In this document: positions 1 to 8,684 of the stretch, piece by piece
How positions within the stretch are numbered: the stretch's first letter is position 1
Layout: the number at the start of each line of letters is the position of its first letter
From: Pseudomonadales bacterium
GTDB lineage: Bacteria > Pseudomonadota > Gammaproteobacteria > Pseudomonadales > Azotimanducaceae
Reading direction: 5' to 3'
NCBI GenBank assembly: GCA_019090385.1
Contig: JAHRWB010000119.1
Span: 1-39,988, forward strand
DNA length: 39,988 bases
Made by a program: the position numbers and the translations under genes
The notes under the pieces: model-generated
The model's database searches: none
Told to the model about the DNA's origin: nothing
What the model saw: only the letters and a program-made list of their open reading frames with translations

Positions 1-201
1 ACCACTGTGTGCCTGGCTTCCGGTAGCAGTGAGGGCGGTCTAGCAGTTAATGTTGTCGTAGAAACCATATTGCCCTGTAATCTGACTATTCAGAGGCGTA
101 GTATACTTTATTGGGCTTGATACGCAGGGGGAATAGAAACAAAATCCTGCGGTAGTACGAGGGAGCAATAGGTTTCAGAAAATAGCGGAGACTCAAAAAA
201 A
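1..201. other. Leader region before the first complete gene
   Basis: No complete gene is visible. On the minus strand a reading frame opens at an ATG at 68-66, preceded by a CAGGG stretch, and runs off the left edge, giving MVSTTTLTARPPSLLPEARH and two more residues. It could be the first codons of a divergent gene, but 22 residues are too few to identify. On the plus strand an open stretch of about 39 codons ends near base 120 and could equally be a gene tail. A TATACT hexamer lies at 102-107 but has no good -35 partner. Confidence 0.3.
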
Positions 202-570
202 ATGAAAAATAATATCGATACTATTAAGGATTTTGTTACTGCCTGGTCCAGATTGGATGCTAAGGAATTGGTAGAGTATTTCACTGAAGATGGTATTTAC
301 CATAATATGCCCATTGGCCCCGTGGCAGGAAAAGATAAATTGTTAGAGTTTATCACTGTGTTTTTGAAAGACTGGGCTAAAACGGAGTGGGAGTTAATAA
401 ATATTTCTGAATCCGGGAATGTTGTTTTCACTGAGCGAGTCGACAGAACGCAGATAGGAAAAAAATTGGTGGAATTGCCCTGCTGCGGAATTTTCGAAAT
501 GCAGGACGGTAAAATTAGTGCCTGGAGAGATTATTTTGATATGGCTACTTATACACGCGCATTGGAATAA
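202..570 (+). CDS. Limonene-1,2-epoxide hydrolase-like (SnoaL-like fold) protein
   Basis: A 122-residue protein that fits the small cone-shaped NTF2/SnoaL-like fold of limonene-1,2-epoxide hydrolases, which add water to epoxides without a covalent intermediate. The family's polar site is recognisable: YHNMP (Tyr33, Asn35) for positioning water, an Arg79-x-Asp81 pair in ERVDR, and a second acid in WRDYFD (Asp110). These match the Tyr-x-Asn and Arg-Asp-Asp arrangement known for the Rhodococcus enzyme. The ATG follows GCGGAG about 10 bases upstream. It has no signal peptide, so it should be cytosolic. A FrnE-like oxidoreductase follows 26 bases downstream on the same strand, so the two may be co-transcribed. 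The natural substrate cannot be told from sequence. Confidence 0.8.
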   Translation: MKNNIDTIKDFVTAWSRLDAKELVEYFTEDGIYHNMPIGPVAGKDKLLEFITVFLKDWAKTEWELINISESGNVVFTERVDRTQIGKKLVELPCCGIFEMQDGKISAWRDYFDMATYTRALE

Positions 571-596
571 ACAGGGTCTGGAAGGGGTATCTTGAT

Positions 597-1250
597 ATGC
601 AAACTTTAAAAATTGATATTGTCTCCGATGTGGTATGCCCGTGGTGTTACATTGGATATAAGCAGCTTGAAAAAGCGTTGTTGCTGATGAATGCTACGGC
701 GAAGGTGGTAATACATTGGCATGCCTTTGAACTCAATCCAACATTACCCGAAGGTGGTGAAGATATTGGGGAACATATGCAGCGTAAATATGGTGTACAG
801 GCTAAAGCCAAATCACCTCAACGTGAGCATATGCTAACACTTGCTAAAAGTTTGGGTATAGATATGAAATTTGGCAAAGGCCGGCGCATATACAATACCT
901 TCAAAGCACACCGTGCTTTGTTCTGGGCGAGGCAGCAAGGCTGCCAAACCGAGTTTAAACTGGCACTTTTCAAAGCGTATTTTGAAGAAGGACAGGATCC
1001 ATCTGATCCGGACGTATTGAGCAAGGTTGCGCGGGATTTGTCTTTGGATGAAAAGGAACTGCAAGGTGTTTTGAGTACTGACAAATATATAAACGAGGTC
1101 CGTGCCGAACAGAAAACAGTTTATTCAATGGGTATACAGAGTGTTCCAACATTTATACTCAATGAGAAATATACATTACCAGGTGCCCAGGATGCAGAAA
1201 GGCTTGCTAAAGCCTTTGATCATATTTGCGCTGAGGCAGCAGCTTCGTAG
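597..1250 (+). CDS. DsbA-family oxidoreductase, FrnE-like
   Basis: A 217-residue thioredoxin-fold protein with a helical insertion, of the FrnE / 2-hydroxychromene-2-carboxylate isomerase type in the DSBA family. The N-terminal strand leads into CPWC (Cys14-Cys17), and the cis-proline loop is visible near the C-terminus as SVPTF. There is no signal peptide, unlike periplasmic DsbA, so it probably works as a cytosolic dithiol-disulfide oxidoreductase. GAAGGGG lies upstream of the ATG with normal spacing. It sits between the epoxide-hydrolase-like gene and the oligopeptidase gene, all on the same strand and close together, which suggests one transcript. Its redox partner is unknown. Confidence 0.88.
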   Translation: MQTLKIDIVSDVVCPWCYIGYKQLEKALLLMNATAKVVIHWHAFELNPTLPEGGEDIGEHMQRKYGVQAKAKSPQREHMLTLAKSLGIDMKFGKGRRIYNTFKAHRALFWARQQGCQTEFKLALFKAYFEEGQDPSDPDVLSKVARDLSLDEKELQGVLSTDKYINEVRAEQKTVYSMGIQSVPTFILNEKYTLPGAQDAERLAKAFDHICAEAAAS

Positions 1251-1253
1251 CCT

Positions 1254-3506
1254 ATGCTTGTTCGCAGGATTAAAAATACCGGCATTGTGGGGCTGGGTCT
1301 CTTGTTAATGGTCGCGTGTTCACAAGAGTCTGACACTGATTCATCGCTATCAGCTTCCGGTTCTAATACCGTGTTATCTTCCGCATATCCAGTTCCTCCC
1401 CATGCCAAGAAAATTCCCAAAGACGTGAGTGCACATGGCGATTCGAGGATTGATAATTATTACTGGATGCGTGATGACACGCGCTCGGATGCCGAAATAA
1501 TCGCGCATCTGGAAGCAGAAAACGCATATACCAACGAGGTCATGGCACCAACGCAAGTACTTCAGGAGCAGTTGTTTCAAGAAATGCTCGCACGTATTCA
1601 GAAAGATGATTCCTCGGTGCCTTATAAGAAAAAAGGCTATTGGTACTACTCTACCTTTAGCGGCGAAATGGAGTATCCGATATACGCTAGGCGCGCTGTT
1701 ACCGCTCAGGATAGTCAAAATGCAGAAACCGGTGGGTTCGGTCAAGGTCAGTCTGGTAATGGCCAGGAAGAAATTCTGGTAAACGTGAATGAATTGGCTG
1801 CGGGTCATGAGTATTTCTCTTTCGCTAACTTAAGCGTAAGCCAGGATGGTCAGATCTTGGCTTATGCCACAGATACCCTTAGCCGGCGAATTTATACCAT
1901 TGAGTTTAAAGATCTTAAAACTGGGGAGTTGTTGCCAGATAAACTCTATGGAGCAAGTTCTTCATTAGTGTGGGCAAATGATAATAAAACGCTGTTTTAT
2001 ATCAAAAGAGAAGCACAAACTTTACTGGAATATCAGGTATTTCGGCATACAATCGGTTCGCCGCAGTCTGAAGATGTGTTGGTTTATGAAGAAACAGACA
2101 AGACTTTTTATACTGACATTAGTAAATCGTTGGATGAAAGTCTGATATTTATTCGCCATGACCACACGTTGAAGTCGGGCGTCTCTGTGCTTGATGCTGA
2201 TAATCCTGAGAGTGATCCCGAGTTATTTCAGTTTGTTGAGAAGGGTCATAAATACCAGATAAAAAAATCTGGAAATTATTTCTATATTCTTACTAACTGG
2301 AACGCTCGCAACTTTAGAATAATGCGCGTTGCCCAGGGTGATGGTGGAGATCGTAACAGGTGGCAGGAATTGGTTGCACATCAAAAAGATACTTTGATTA
2401 CAGGTTATCTGGTTTTTAAGGATTTTTTAGTATTGCAGGAGATGCATCGCGTCGTGCCCGGTGTGCGGATCATACCACTAAAAAATAACGCCAAGCACAA
2501 AAAAAGTTACGCTATCCAATTTGAAGAAGAAGCTTTCGCTACAAGCTTTGAGGTGAATGCAAATTTTGAGTCAGATAAACTGCGTCTGAACTACAGTAGC
2601 CTGACCACACCGTCGTCGGTTTACGAATATGATTTGCTTAGTCGTTCTCGCACGGTACTAAAGCAACAAAGCATACCGGGTAAATTTGAGGCTAAAAATT
2701 ATCAGTCTGAACGACTATTTGTAACCGCGCGAGATGGGACACAAGTACCAGTCTCCCTTGTGTATCGAAAAGACCTGTTTAAAAAAGATGGTAGCAATCC
2801 TTTATATCAATATGGTTATGGGTCTTATGGCGCTAATATTCAGCCGCGCTTCAGGATCAGTATCTTACCCCTGCTGGACCGAGGTTTTGTATATGCCATC
2901 GCGCATATCCGAGGTGGTCAATCTATGGGGCGTAGTTGGTACGAAGACGGTAAGTTGTTTAAGAAAAAAAATACCTTTAGCGATTTTATTGATGTGACAA
3001 AAGGTCTAATCAGTATGAAATACGCTGATGCAAACCGAACTTTTATTAAAGGCGGTAGTGCGGGGGGCTTGTTAATTGGAGGGGTGGTAAATATGGCCCC
3101 GGATTTATACACCGGGGCCATAGCAGATGTGCCGTTTGTTGATGTGTTAACCACCATGCTGGATGCAAGCATACCCCTCACCACAAATGAGTGGGATGAA
3201 TGGGGCGATCCGCGAGAGCCTGATTACTATGCGTATATGAGACAGTACTCGCCCTACGACAATGTAGAGCGTAAGGATTATCCCGCACTAATGATCACCA
3301 CTGGATTCCACGATTCGCAGGTCCAATATTTTGAGCCGGCCAAATGGGTAGCAAAATTACGTGAGCTTAAAACAGACAGTAACCTGCTGATATTCAAGGT
3401 AGATATGCAAGCAGGCCACGGTGGATCATCGGGTCGCTTTAAACCCTACCGAGATAAAGCCCTTGAATACGCATTTGTTTTTGATTTGGCAGATATTTCC
3501 AAGTAA
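1254..3506 (+). CDS. Prolyl oligopeptidase family protein, oligopeptidase B-like lipoprotein (S9A)
   Basis: A 750-residue serine peptidase with an N-terminal beta-propeller (about residues 45-460) and a C-terminal alpha/beta-hydrolase domain. The triad is clear: Ser602 in GGSAGG, Asp687 in the stretch before SQVQYFEPAKW, and His722 in AGHGG. The wording around Asp and His is typical of oligopeptidase B, which cleaves short peptides after Lys or Arg. The N-terminus is a lipoprotein signal (two Arg, a hydrophobic run, then LMVAC with Cys22), so the enzyme should be membrane-anchored outside the cytoplasm, unlike cytosolic E. coli PtrB. A Gly/Gln-rich stretch near residues 155-172 looks like an inserted loop in the propeller. 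The start lies three bases after the preceding stop. Confidence 0.92.
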   Translation: MLVRRIKNTGIVGLGLLLMVACSQESDTDSSLSASGSNTVLSSAYPVPPHAKKIPKDVSAHGDSRIDNYYWMRDDTRSDAEIIAHLEAENAYTNEVMAPTQVLQEQLFQEMLARIQKDDSSVPYKKKGYWYYSTFSGEMEYPIYARRAVTAQDSQNAETGGFGQGQSGNGQEEILVNVNELAAGHEYFSFANLSVSQDGQILAYATDTLSRRIYTIEFKDLKTGELLPDKLYGASSSLVWANDNKTLFYIKREAQTLLEYQVFRHTIGSPQSEDVLVYEETDKTFYTDISKSLDESLIFIRHDHTLKSGVSVLDADNPESDPELFQFVEKGHKYQIKKSGNYFYILTNWNARNFRIMRVAQGDGGDRNRWQELVAHQKDTLITGYLVFKDFLVLQEMHRVVPGVRIIPLKNNAKHKKSYAIQFEEEAFATSFEVNANFESDKLRLNYSSLTTPSSVYEYDLLSRSRTVLKQQSIPGKFEAKNYQSERLFVTARDGTQVPVSLVYRKDLFKKDGSNPLYQYGYGSYGANIQPRFRISILPLLDRGFVYAIAHIRGGQSMGRSWYEDGKLFKKKNTFSDFIDVTKGLISMKYADANRTFIKGGSAGGLLIGGVVNMAPDLYTGAIADVPFVDVLTTMLDASIPLTTNEWDEWGDPREPDYYAYMRQYSPYDNVERKDYPALMITTGFHDSQVQYFEPAKWVAKLRELKTDSNLLIFKVDMQAGHGGSSGRFKPYRDKALEYAFVFDLADISK

Positions 3507-3514
3507 AAACGCGA

Positions 3515-3547
3515 GTCATTCGAACATTACCAAGGTGTTTGAATGAC
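3515..3547. terminator. Stem-loop between convergent genes
   Basis: GTCATTCGAACA and TGTTTGAATGAC form a 12-bp stem with a single G-T wobble around a 9-base loop. It lies between the stops of the oligopeptidase gene (+) and the hydroxylase-like gene (-), where a bidirectional terminator is expected. On the minus strand the stem is followed by a GC-rich stretch and five T; on the plus strand there is no clear T run. Terminator function is inferred from position and symmetry. Confidence 0.55.
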
Positions 3548-3566
3548 ATTTGGGCGGGTTTATGGC

Positions 3567-4139
3567 TTATTCGTGTACGGTTCGTGTAATTGTACCTGTA
3601 GGTACGTAATCAAAAATAAAAGTGATTTGATCCTCATTGCCTTTGTTGATTTCGCTGTGCCTCACCTGGTTATTTACTTCGTATGCTTCCCCAACACAAA
3701 ACTCATAGGGTTGGTTACCGATTATAAAGCTGCTCTGGGAATTATTGGCAATAGGCACATGTATCCTGTGAGCACCCTGGGCTGATAAATCCTGCTCCGC
3801 GGATGCCTCGAACGCTTCTCCGGCGGGCAGGCGCGTAGTTATAGCCCGGATTATTGTGCCGCCAGCACCGTAGTGACTGGCAAGAATACTGTGCATTACT
3901 GGCACTGCGGCTTTCTCAAGTTGATCCCATGCGGGGCCTTTGCTCACCTCAATATGTGGCCAATGGCTGCAATCGCTCAATACAAGCTGAGCGGTGTTGG
4001 CATTGGATGCCATTGGGCTGGCTTCCTCTTTGGCGCTAATTGTGTCAGCCCACATTGGCTCTGGCATTTCCAATATGGCCTCTACCAGGGGTTGTGAATC
4101 GACAGCACCCAACATTTTTAATGATTTACCAATATCCAT
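3567..4139 (-). CDS. Aspartyl/asparaginyl beta-hydroxylase-like protein
   Basis: A 190-residue protein that resembles the 2-oxoglutarate/Fe(II) AspH-type hydroxylase domain. The features are HRIHVPI, then F-x-IG, then GEAYEVNNQVRHSEINKG near the C-terminus. These supply the two histidines expected for iron and a basic environment for 2-oxoglutarate. AspH-type enzymes are known to lack the usual acidic iron ligand, so a His pair is enough. The ATG at 4139 is chosen because GAGGT precedes it at good spacing; the frame also has a GTG four codons earlier without such a site. It stands alone, with about 145 bases to the MetX-family gene upstream. The substrate is unknown. Confidence 0.72.
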   Translation of the reverse strand: MDIGKSLKMLGAVDSQPLVEAILEMPEPMWADTISAKEEASPMASNANTAQLVLSDCSHWPHIEVSKGPAWDQLEKAAVPVMHSILASHYGAGGTIIRAITTRLPAGEAFEASAEQDLSAQGAHRIHVPIANNSQSSFIIGNQPYEFCVGEAYEVNNQVRHSEINKGNEDQITFIFDYVPTGTITRTVHE

Positions 4140-4284
4140 AGCGGACCTCACTTGTTACTGCCCATATGCGCAAACTGTGCCATTTTGCACACCTTTCGTC
4201 TAGCAGAGCTGACACTTGAGTTAAAAATATGTGCTGAATCGGGGGTAGGTCGGTGACCTGCAGGCTTTCACGATAAAGCGCGTT

Positions 4285-5376
4285 TTATTCAGCAAAAAAG
4301 TCTGCGATAACGGGTCGGAATCGATTCATATCAACTAAAAAGGAATCGTGTCCCTGAATGGACTCCAGGCAATTAAAACTGACGTCGTCTACTGCTGCTC
4401 CCAGGGCATCACTGAGTTCCCGTTGTTGCTGAATAGGAAATAATATATCACTGTTAACACCGATGACTTTGGCGCGTGTAATTTTTAATCTGGAAAATGC
4501 CTGCTCAATGCTGCCACCAAAATCTGCGGTATCAAAAAGGTCCATGGCCTGGGACAGATATAGATAGCAGTTTGTATCAAAGCTCCCAACGAAGCTGTTG
4601 GCCTGGTGCTCTAGATAGGATTCTACTTCAAAACTCAGGCTGAAAGGGCCCTCACTCGCAGTACCGATTGTGCTGAATGCACGCTCTCTCGCAAAGCGTG
4701 TTTCCCACTCTATTGCTGAACGGTAGGAGATCATGCCTAGTTTTCTGGCCAGTTTCATGCCACTTGCCGGGGGCGTGTCCAGATCATACAGCCCGTTTTT
4801 CCAGGTGGGGTCTTCACGGATGATCTCTCGTTGAAGTGATCGCAGTGCTATGGCGAAGGGCAGTGCCCGTGCCGCAGAGGATATAGAAACCAGTGAACGG
4901 CTAAGCTCTGGATATAAAAGACAGAAAGCCAAAGCTATCATGCCGCCCATGGAGGCTCCCACGGTCGAATAAAGTGAGTTTATTTTCAGTGCGTTGATAA
5001 CTTCAACGCTGGCTTTTGCGATATCCTCGATACTGAGCTGGGGGAAATCCAATCGATAGATTTTACCTGTATCAGGGTTCACCGAAGCGGAGCCAGTGGA
5101 GCCAAAACAACTACCCAGTGAATTTACACAGACTACAAAATACTGTCGTGTATCTATGGGTTTGCCTGGCCCCACCATGTCCTCCCACCACCCAGGGGTG
5201 GTATCTTCTGTTGAAGATGCGATGTGGGCAGAGGGTGATAACCCGGTGAAAACCAGGACTGCATTGTCACGCTGGGAATTCAGCTCTCCCCAGGTTTCAT
5301 AGGCTACTTGAGGGGAACTTAAGGTGCCTTTCTTCATTCGAAATTCACCCTCTATGGTGTGATAGTGCTTCGCCAT
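4285..5376 (-). CDS. metX: MetX-family O-acyltransferase (homoserine or serine acyltransferase)
   Basis: A 363-residue alpha/beta-hydrolase-fold acyltransferase. It has the nucleophile elbow GASMGG, an acid in GVNSDILFP and a His in QGHDSF near the end, which is the MetX triad order. The family transfers an acyl group from acetyl- or succinyl-CoA to homoserine (methionine route) or serine (cysteine route). The oxyanion-side motif reads NSLGSCFGSTG, not the GGCxGTTGP usual in homoserine acetyltransferases, so substrate and acyl donor are uncertain; see findings. AGGGC lies upstream of the ATG. No SAM riboswitch or met-box was recognised in the 150 bases upstream. The symbol names the family, not the proven activity. 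Confidence 0.85.
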   Translation of the reverse strand: MAKHYHTIEGEFRMKKGTLSSPQVAYETWGELNSQRDNAVLVFTGLSPSAHIASSTEDTTPGWWEDMVGPGKPIDTRQYFVVCVNSLGSCFGSTGSASVNPDTGKIYRLDFPQLSIEDIAKASVEVINALKINSLYSTVGASMGGMIALAFCLLYPELSRSLVSISSAARALPFAIALRSLQREIIREDPTWKNGLYDLDTPPASGMKLARKLGMISYRSAIEWETRFARERAFSTIGTASEGPFSLSFEVESYLEHQANSFVGSFDTNCYLYLSQAMDLFDTADFGGSIEQAFSRLKITRAKVIGVNSDILFPIQQQRELSDALGAAVDDVSFNCLESIQGHDSFLVDMNRFRPVIADFFAE

Positions 5377-5527
5377 GCAGATCTGCCCTTATACATTAGT
5401 GCTCACAGGTTGGAGTGAGAAATGAAGGTGAGTATAAGGTTTATGCTGCCCATCACCAAGACCGGCATAGATTTGGCTCGAAAGGATGGAAGATCGCGCT
5501 CGGGGAGCATGGTGTATATCTGGGTAA

Positions 5528-6799
5528 TTAATGTGTGTTGGCAGCAATTTCCTGTCGTAGGGCACGTAGCATGTTGTGAATATCTTGGCCGATATGTGGC
5601 CCAAGGGATGCGGACTCTTCGTAGTTTTCATTGCGCCCGGATGCCCATTCATCCTCGGGGATGAAGTAACCCAGGGCCCCGCCGCTTAAGCCCATCATCA
5701 GTTGAACAGGGGCGGGTGAGTTGCTTTTAATTGCCAGCCCCAGGCGCGTTATAGCTGCGCCTGGAAGGGCAATGGCCTCCACTTGGTCTCCCAATTGAAT
5801 TATGCTCAAACGTGCGTGGGCTGTGACATTCCACAAAGGGCCGCTAATATCTTCCTGGGTAAGGCCTAAAAAGTGCGCCAATATGAACCGAGTGTTCTCT
5901 ACTGCGGTGGTAAAATCTTTGTGCCTGATGTGGATGCCCGTACCAATGGATTTACGCGATACCAAGCTGTTATAGGCTTCATAGGCAATACTTTCCCCAT
6001 AATCCTGGGCGCTTTGCCATTCGTTTTCCGGAAAACCTGGCAGTGGATTTACGTCACCAAGCGTGCCATTGATATAAACTACAGGTGCTTCGGTAAGCTC
6101 GCTGGCCGTAATACGCAGATAATGCACATAATCGCTGGAGATGCTTTGGTTTTTGCTGCCAGTTAATATGGGTTGAGCCGCAAAATTGATTATCGAGCCC
6201 AGGCGAGTCCCGTTTTCAGACAGTGCTTCTATTACGGTCAGAGTATCATCGGTAATTTCCCAGCCTCGCTGATTAAAGTTCTTTATTGTGCTGGTTGAGT
6301 AAAACAAGTTTGCGGGGTGGCGATTTAGATACGCTTCGGAAACTGCCCTGGTGGTTTGTAAAACTAGTTCTTCAATATATTGACTGGGGGCTGCTCCCCA
6401 CAGGCCGATTAAGTCAGGGGCTGCGTGGGTATGTGTCGCTCCAATAAAAAGGTTGTCCGTGGGTATTTTGGTGATCTTGCTGATTTTTTCGCTTATGCGT
6501 TTTACCAGGGTGCTGGGTAGCCCCAGACTATCGAGAACAACAATACACATATCGTTACTCGAGTCAGATACACACGCGGCGCTGGCTTTTAAGGGATCAT
6601 GGATAGACTCGGCAGCGCCGCGTAATTTCCATAGGCCGTACCCGCCCATGTATATATTCCCGTCATTAATAAGTTCTTGGCTTGGTGTGATATCCAATAC
6701 GGCAAATCCGACTTGGTGGGTTGCGGCATTTATTTCGCTGCCCAGATAAAAAATAAAACATGTGAAAAGGATTTGAATATAGTTGTGCTTTGCGAGCAT
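5528..6799 (-). CDS. Neutral/alkaline ceramidase-family protein, probably altered active site
   Basis: A secreted protein of 423 residues from the ATG at 6799. That start gives a clean signal peptide (Lys-His, hydrophobic run, then EINAA), and CAGGAG lies upstream; the frame stays open to 6871. The fold signature of the neutral ceramidase N-terminal domain is clear: VGFAVLDITP, MGGYG, HDPLKA, VVLDSLG and GATHTHAAPD. Neutral ceramidases hydrolyse the amide of ceramide in a zinc-dependent way. However, the second His-ligand motif (normally FAxHP) reads FAAQP, and the catalytic GDVSPN hexapeptide reads GDVNPL. It is also much shorter than classical ceramidases and lacks the C-terminal immunoglobulin-like domain. 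Ceramidase activity is therefore doubtful. It lies downstream of the GMC oxidoreductase gene on the same strand with about 160 bases between. Confidence 0.78.
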   Translation of the reverse strand: MLAKHNYIQILFTCFIFYLGSEINAATHQVGFAVLDITPSQELINDGNIYMGGYGLWKLRGAAESIHDPLKASAACVSDSSNDMCIVVLDSLGLPSTLVKRISEKISKITKIPTDNLFIGATHTHAAPDLIGLWGAAPSQYIEELVLQTTRAVSEAYLNRHPANLFYSTSTIKNFNQRGWEITDDTLTVIEALSENGTRLGSIINFAAQPILTGSKNQSISSDYVHYLRITASELTEAPVVYINGTLGDVNPLPGFPENEWQSAQDYGESIAYEAYNSLVSRKSIGTGIHIRHKDFTTAVENTRFILAHFLGLTQEDISGPLWNVTAHARLSIIQLGDQVEAIALPGAAITRLGLAIKSNSPAPVQLMMGLSGGALGYFIPEDEWASGRNENYEESASLGPHIGQDIHNMLRALRQEIAANTH

Positions 6800-6959
6800 A
6801 TTGGGTGTCTTGCTCCTGATCTTTGCTAGCCTTTTCCTTAACCTTGCGTATATGGGCTTACACAATGCCATAAAATTTATATTGCAGGCAGGGGCTTATC
6901 CTCAGATTATCGCTTATTCTGCGAGGTATGGAAATAGTGTCGACTAATGGATATAGCGC

Positions 6960-8681
6960 TCAACTCTTGTGTGGAGAACCCAGCTGCATTTTGATTTTAT
7001 CAGCTATTCGAAAGGCATTTGCATAAATAGTCCAGGTAGGCGTTACACTGCCGCCGTTAGGCATAAAGCTACCATCTGTGACAAACAAATTATCTGTGCC
7101 ATGTACCCGACAGTCAGCATCCAGAGCTGAACTATGGGCATGCTTGCCGAACCTGAGTCCGCCCGCCATCAGATTAGCGGTGGGGGATGTAAAAGCATTG
7201 CCATAGTAGCTATGTGCGCCCATTTGCTTCATCACGGCTACACCTTTATCGACAATATATTTGGCTACCTTTAAGTCGTGGGGGTGGTAACCAACTTTGA
7301 TTTTTGCGACGGGAGAACCCCATTGATCTTGTTTCGAGCTATCCAGGCTGACGTGGCATTCATCGGTGGGCAACCAATCACAGAATACCTCGAATTTAAA
7401 ATCCCGTGATTGCGTAAAGTGGGATTTCAGTCGATGTTTGAATGCACTGCCCCACACCAGTTTACCGTCTTGGTCCCGCTTGAGTTTGTTGGCAGCTGAG
7501 GTAGGGGAAGGTGGGTCAAATACGAAATCGATAGTGCCGCCTTTAATCCGACCACCAAATTTTTCTTTGTCGTCAATGAAATACCAATCTTGCAATGCAC
7601 GATTAAAAAATGGACCACGTATTTTTAGGGCGGCCGCATCGCTTGAATTGAGTTTGCTTAGATCAAATATGCCGTGGCCAGTACCACCGGCGCAGCAATG
7701 CAGGTTTTTTCCGATTTGCTGGTAACGATTGCCGATACCATCAGCATGTTTTTGCCCGGGAGAACTCAGCAGCAGTCGACTGGACTCCATGGAGTAACAG
7801 GCGACCACGATAATTTTTGCCTTGATGCGAGAAGGCGCTTGATGACTATTGGGTCCGTTGTCATAGTAGTCGACAGAAATGGCATTACCTTTGTTGTCCG
7901 TATTAATTTTGTAGGCTTTGGCGTGAGTAAAAATTTTGCAACGGCCGGTATTCACGCACTTGTCGAGCAGGGCAGCTCTGGAGCTGCCTTTTGCTCCGGA
8001 GTGGCAGCCATAACTGCCGCAATAACCAGAGTATTCACAAGCTGCTCGTCCGTCGTTGGGACGCGAGAGTATTGCGCGAGCCATTGGAAATGGGTGTAGT
8101 CCCAGCGCCTTCGCAGCTTTGTCAAACCTTGTGGCAATGGGGTGCTCGGCAGTGGGGGGAAAAGGAAAATCTGCTGTAGAGCGTGGCTCGAGGTTTGGAT
8201 GCGGGACGACTTTTCCGGATATGCCTATCTCTTGTTCCACCTTGGTATAGTAGGGTTCCAGGTCCTCGTAACCGATAGGCCAGTCAGCAATGTTGGCTTT
8301 TTGGATCGGGCCAAATTCAGATAACAAACGGAAATCTTCGGGTTTTAATCGGTGAAAGTAGCCACTCATAAAATTGCTGGCACCGCCGACTATGTTGCCG
8401 CCCCAAAATTGACCGGTTGTGTTTGATGACCAGGTCCCGTCAGTTTTGGGGCTTTCCAGTATGTGGGGTTCATTTTGAATTTTGGAACGAAAAATTTTTC
8501 GTCGGGATAACATTTCATCTTTCTTAAAATCCTGTTCATCGTACCAGCCACCTTTTTCAAGTACGGCAACCTGGAATCCCGCTTTTGAAAGTTCATAGGC
8601 AACTGGTCCGCCTCCAGCGCCACTGCCTATGATGCAGATGTCGAATTCGTCCTGGGTGTGTTTTGTTGATATAGAGGCCAT
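6960..8681 (-). CDS. GMC-family FAD oxidoreductase (sugar/alcohol dehydrogenase type)
   Basis: A 573-residue flavoprotein. The ADP-binding loop GSGAGGG follows the first strand near residue 17, and the C-terminal GMC block has NLFVTDGSFMPNGG followed by SVTPTWTIYANAFR. A cysteine motif CEYSGYCGSYGC lies mid-protein; related FAD-dependent glucose/gluconate dehydrogenases have cysteines here that can hold an iron-sulfur cluster. The product has no signal of its own. The gene for a gluconate-dehydrogenase subunit-3-like Tat lipoprotein ends three bases upstream, and the usual arrangement is that the small subunit carries the flavoprotein through the Tat pathway. It probably oxidises a sugar, polyol or alcohol in the periplasm. 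No cytochrome subunit is encoded nearby. Confidence 0.87.
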   Translation of the reverse strand: MASISTKHTQDEFDICIIGSGAGGGPVAYELSKAGFQVAVLEKGGWYDEQDFKKDEMLSRRKIFRSKIQNEPHILESPKTDGTWSSNTTGQFWGGNIVGGASNFMSGYFHRLKPEDFRLLSEFGPIQKANIADWPIGYEDLEPYYTKVEQEIGISGKVVPHPNLEPRSTADFPFPPTAEHPIATRFDKAAKALGLHPFPMARAILSRPNDGRAACEYSGYCGSYGCHSGAKGSSRAALLDKCVNTGRCKIFTHAKAYKINTDNKGNAISVDYYDNGPNSHQAPSRIKAKIIVVACYSMESSRLLLSSPGQKHADGIGNRYQQIGKNLHCCAGGTGHGIFDLSKLNSSDAAALKIRGPFFNRALQDWYFIDDKEKFGGRIKGGTIDFVFDPPSPTSAANKLKRDQDGKLVWGSAFKHRLKSHFTQSRDFKFEVFCDWLPTDECHVSLDSSKQDQWGSPVAKIKVGYHPHDLKVAKYIVDKGVAVMKQMGAHSYYGNAFTSPTANLMAGGLRFGKHAHSSALDADCRVHGTDNLFVTDGSFMPNGGSVTPTWTIYANAFRIADKIKMQLGSPHKS

Positions 8682-8684
8682 GGA

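Noticed and set aside
3543-3785. Plus-strand open frame after the oligopeptidase gene
   Set aside because: Opposite to the C-terminal motif region of the hydroxylase-like gene; composition is not that of a real protein.
5377-5527. SAM riboswitch upstream of the MetX-family gene
   Set aside because: No SAM-I/II type conserved core could be traced in the 150 bases upstream on the minus strand.
7674-8099. Plus-strand open frame within the GMC oxidoreductase gene
   Set aside because: Antisense shadow of a clear enzyme gene; no family features or ribosome binding site.
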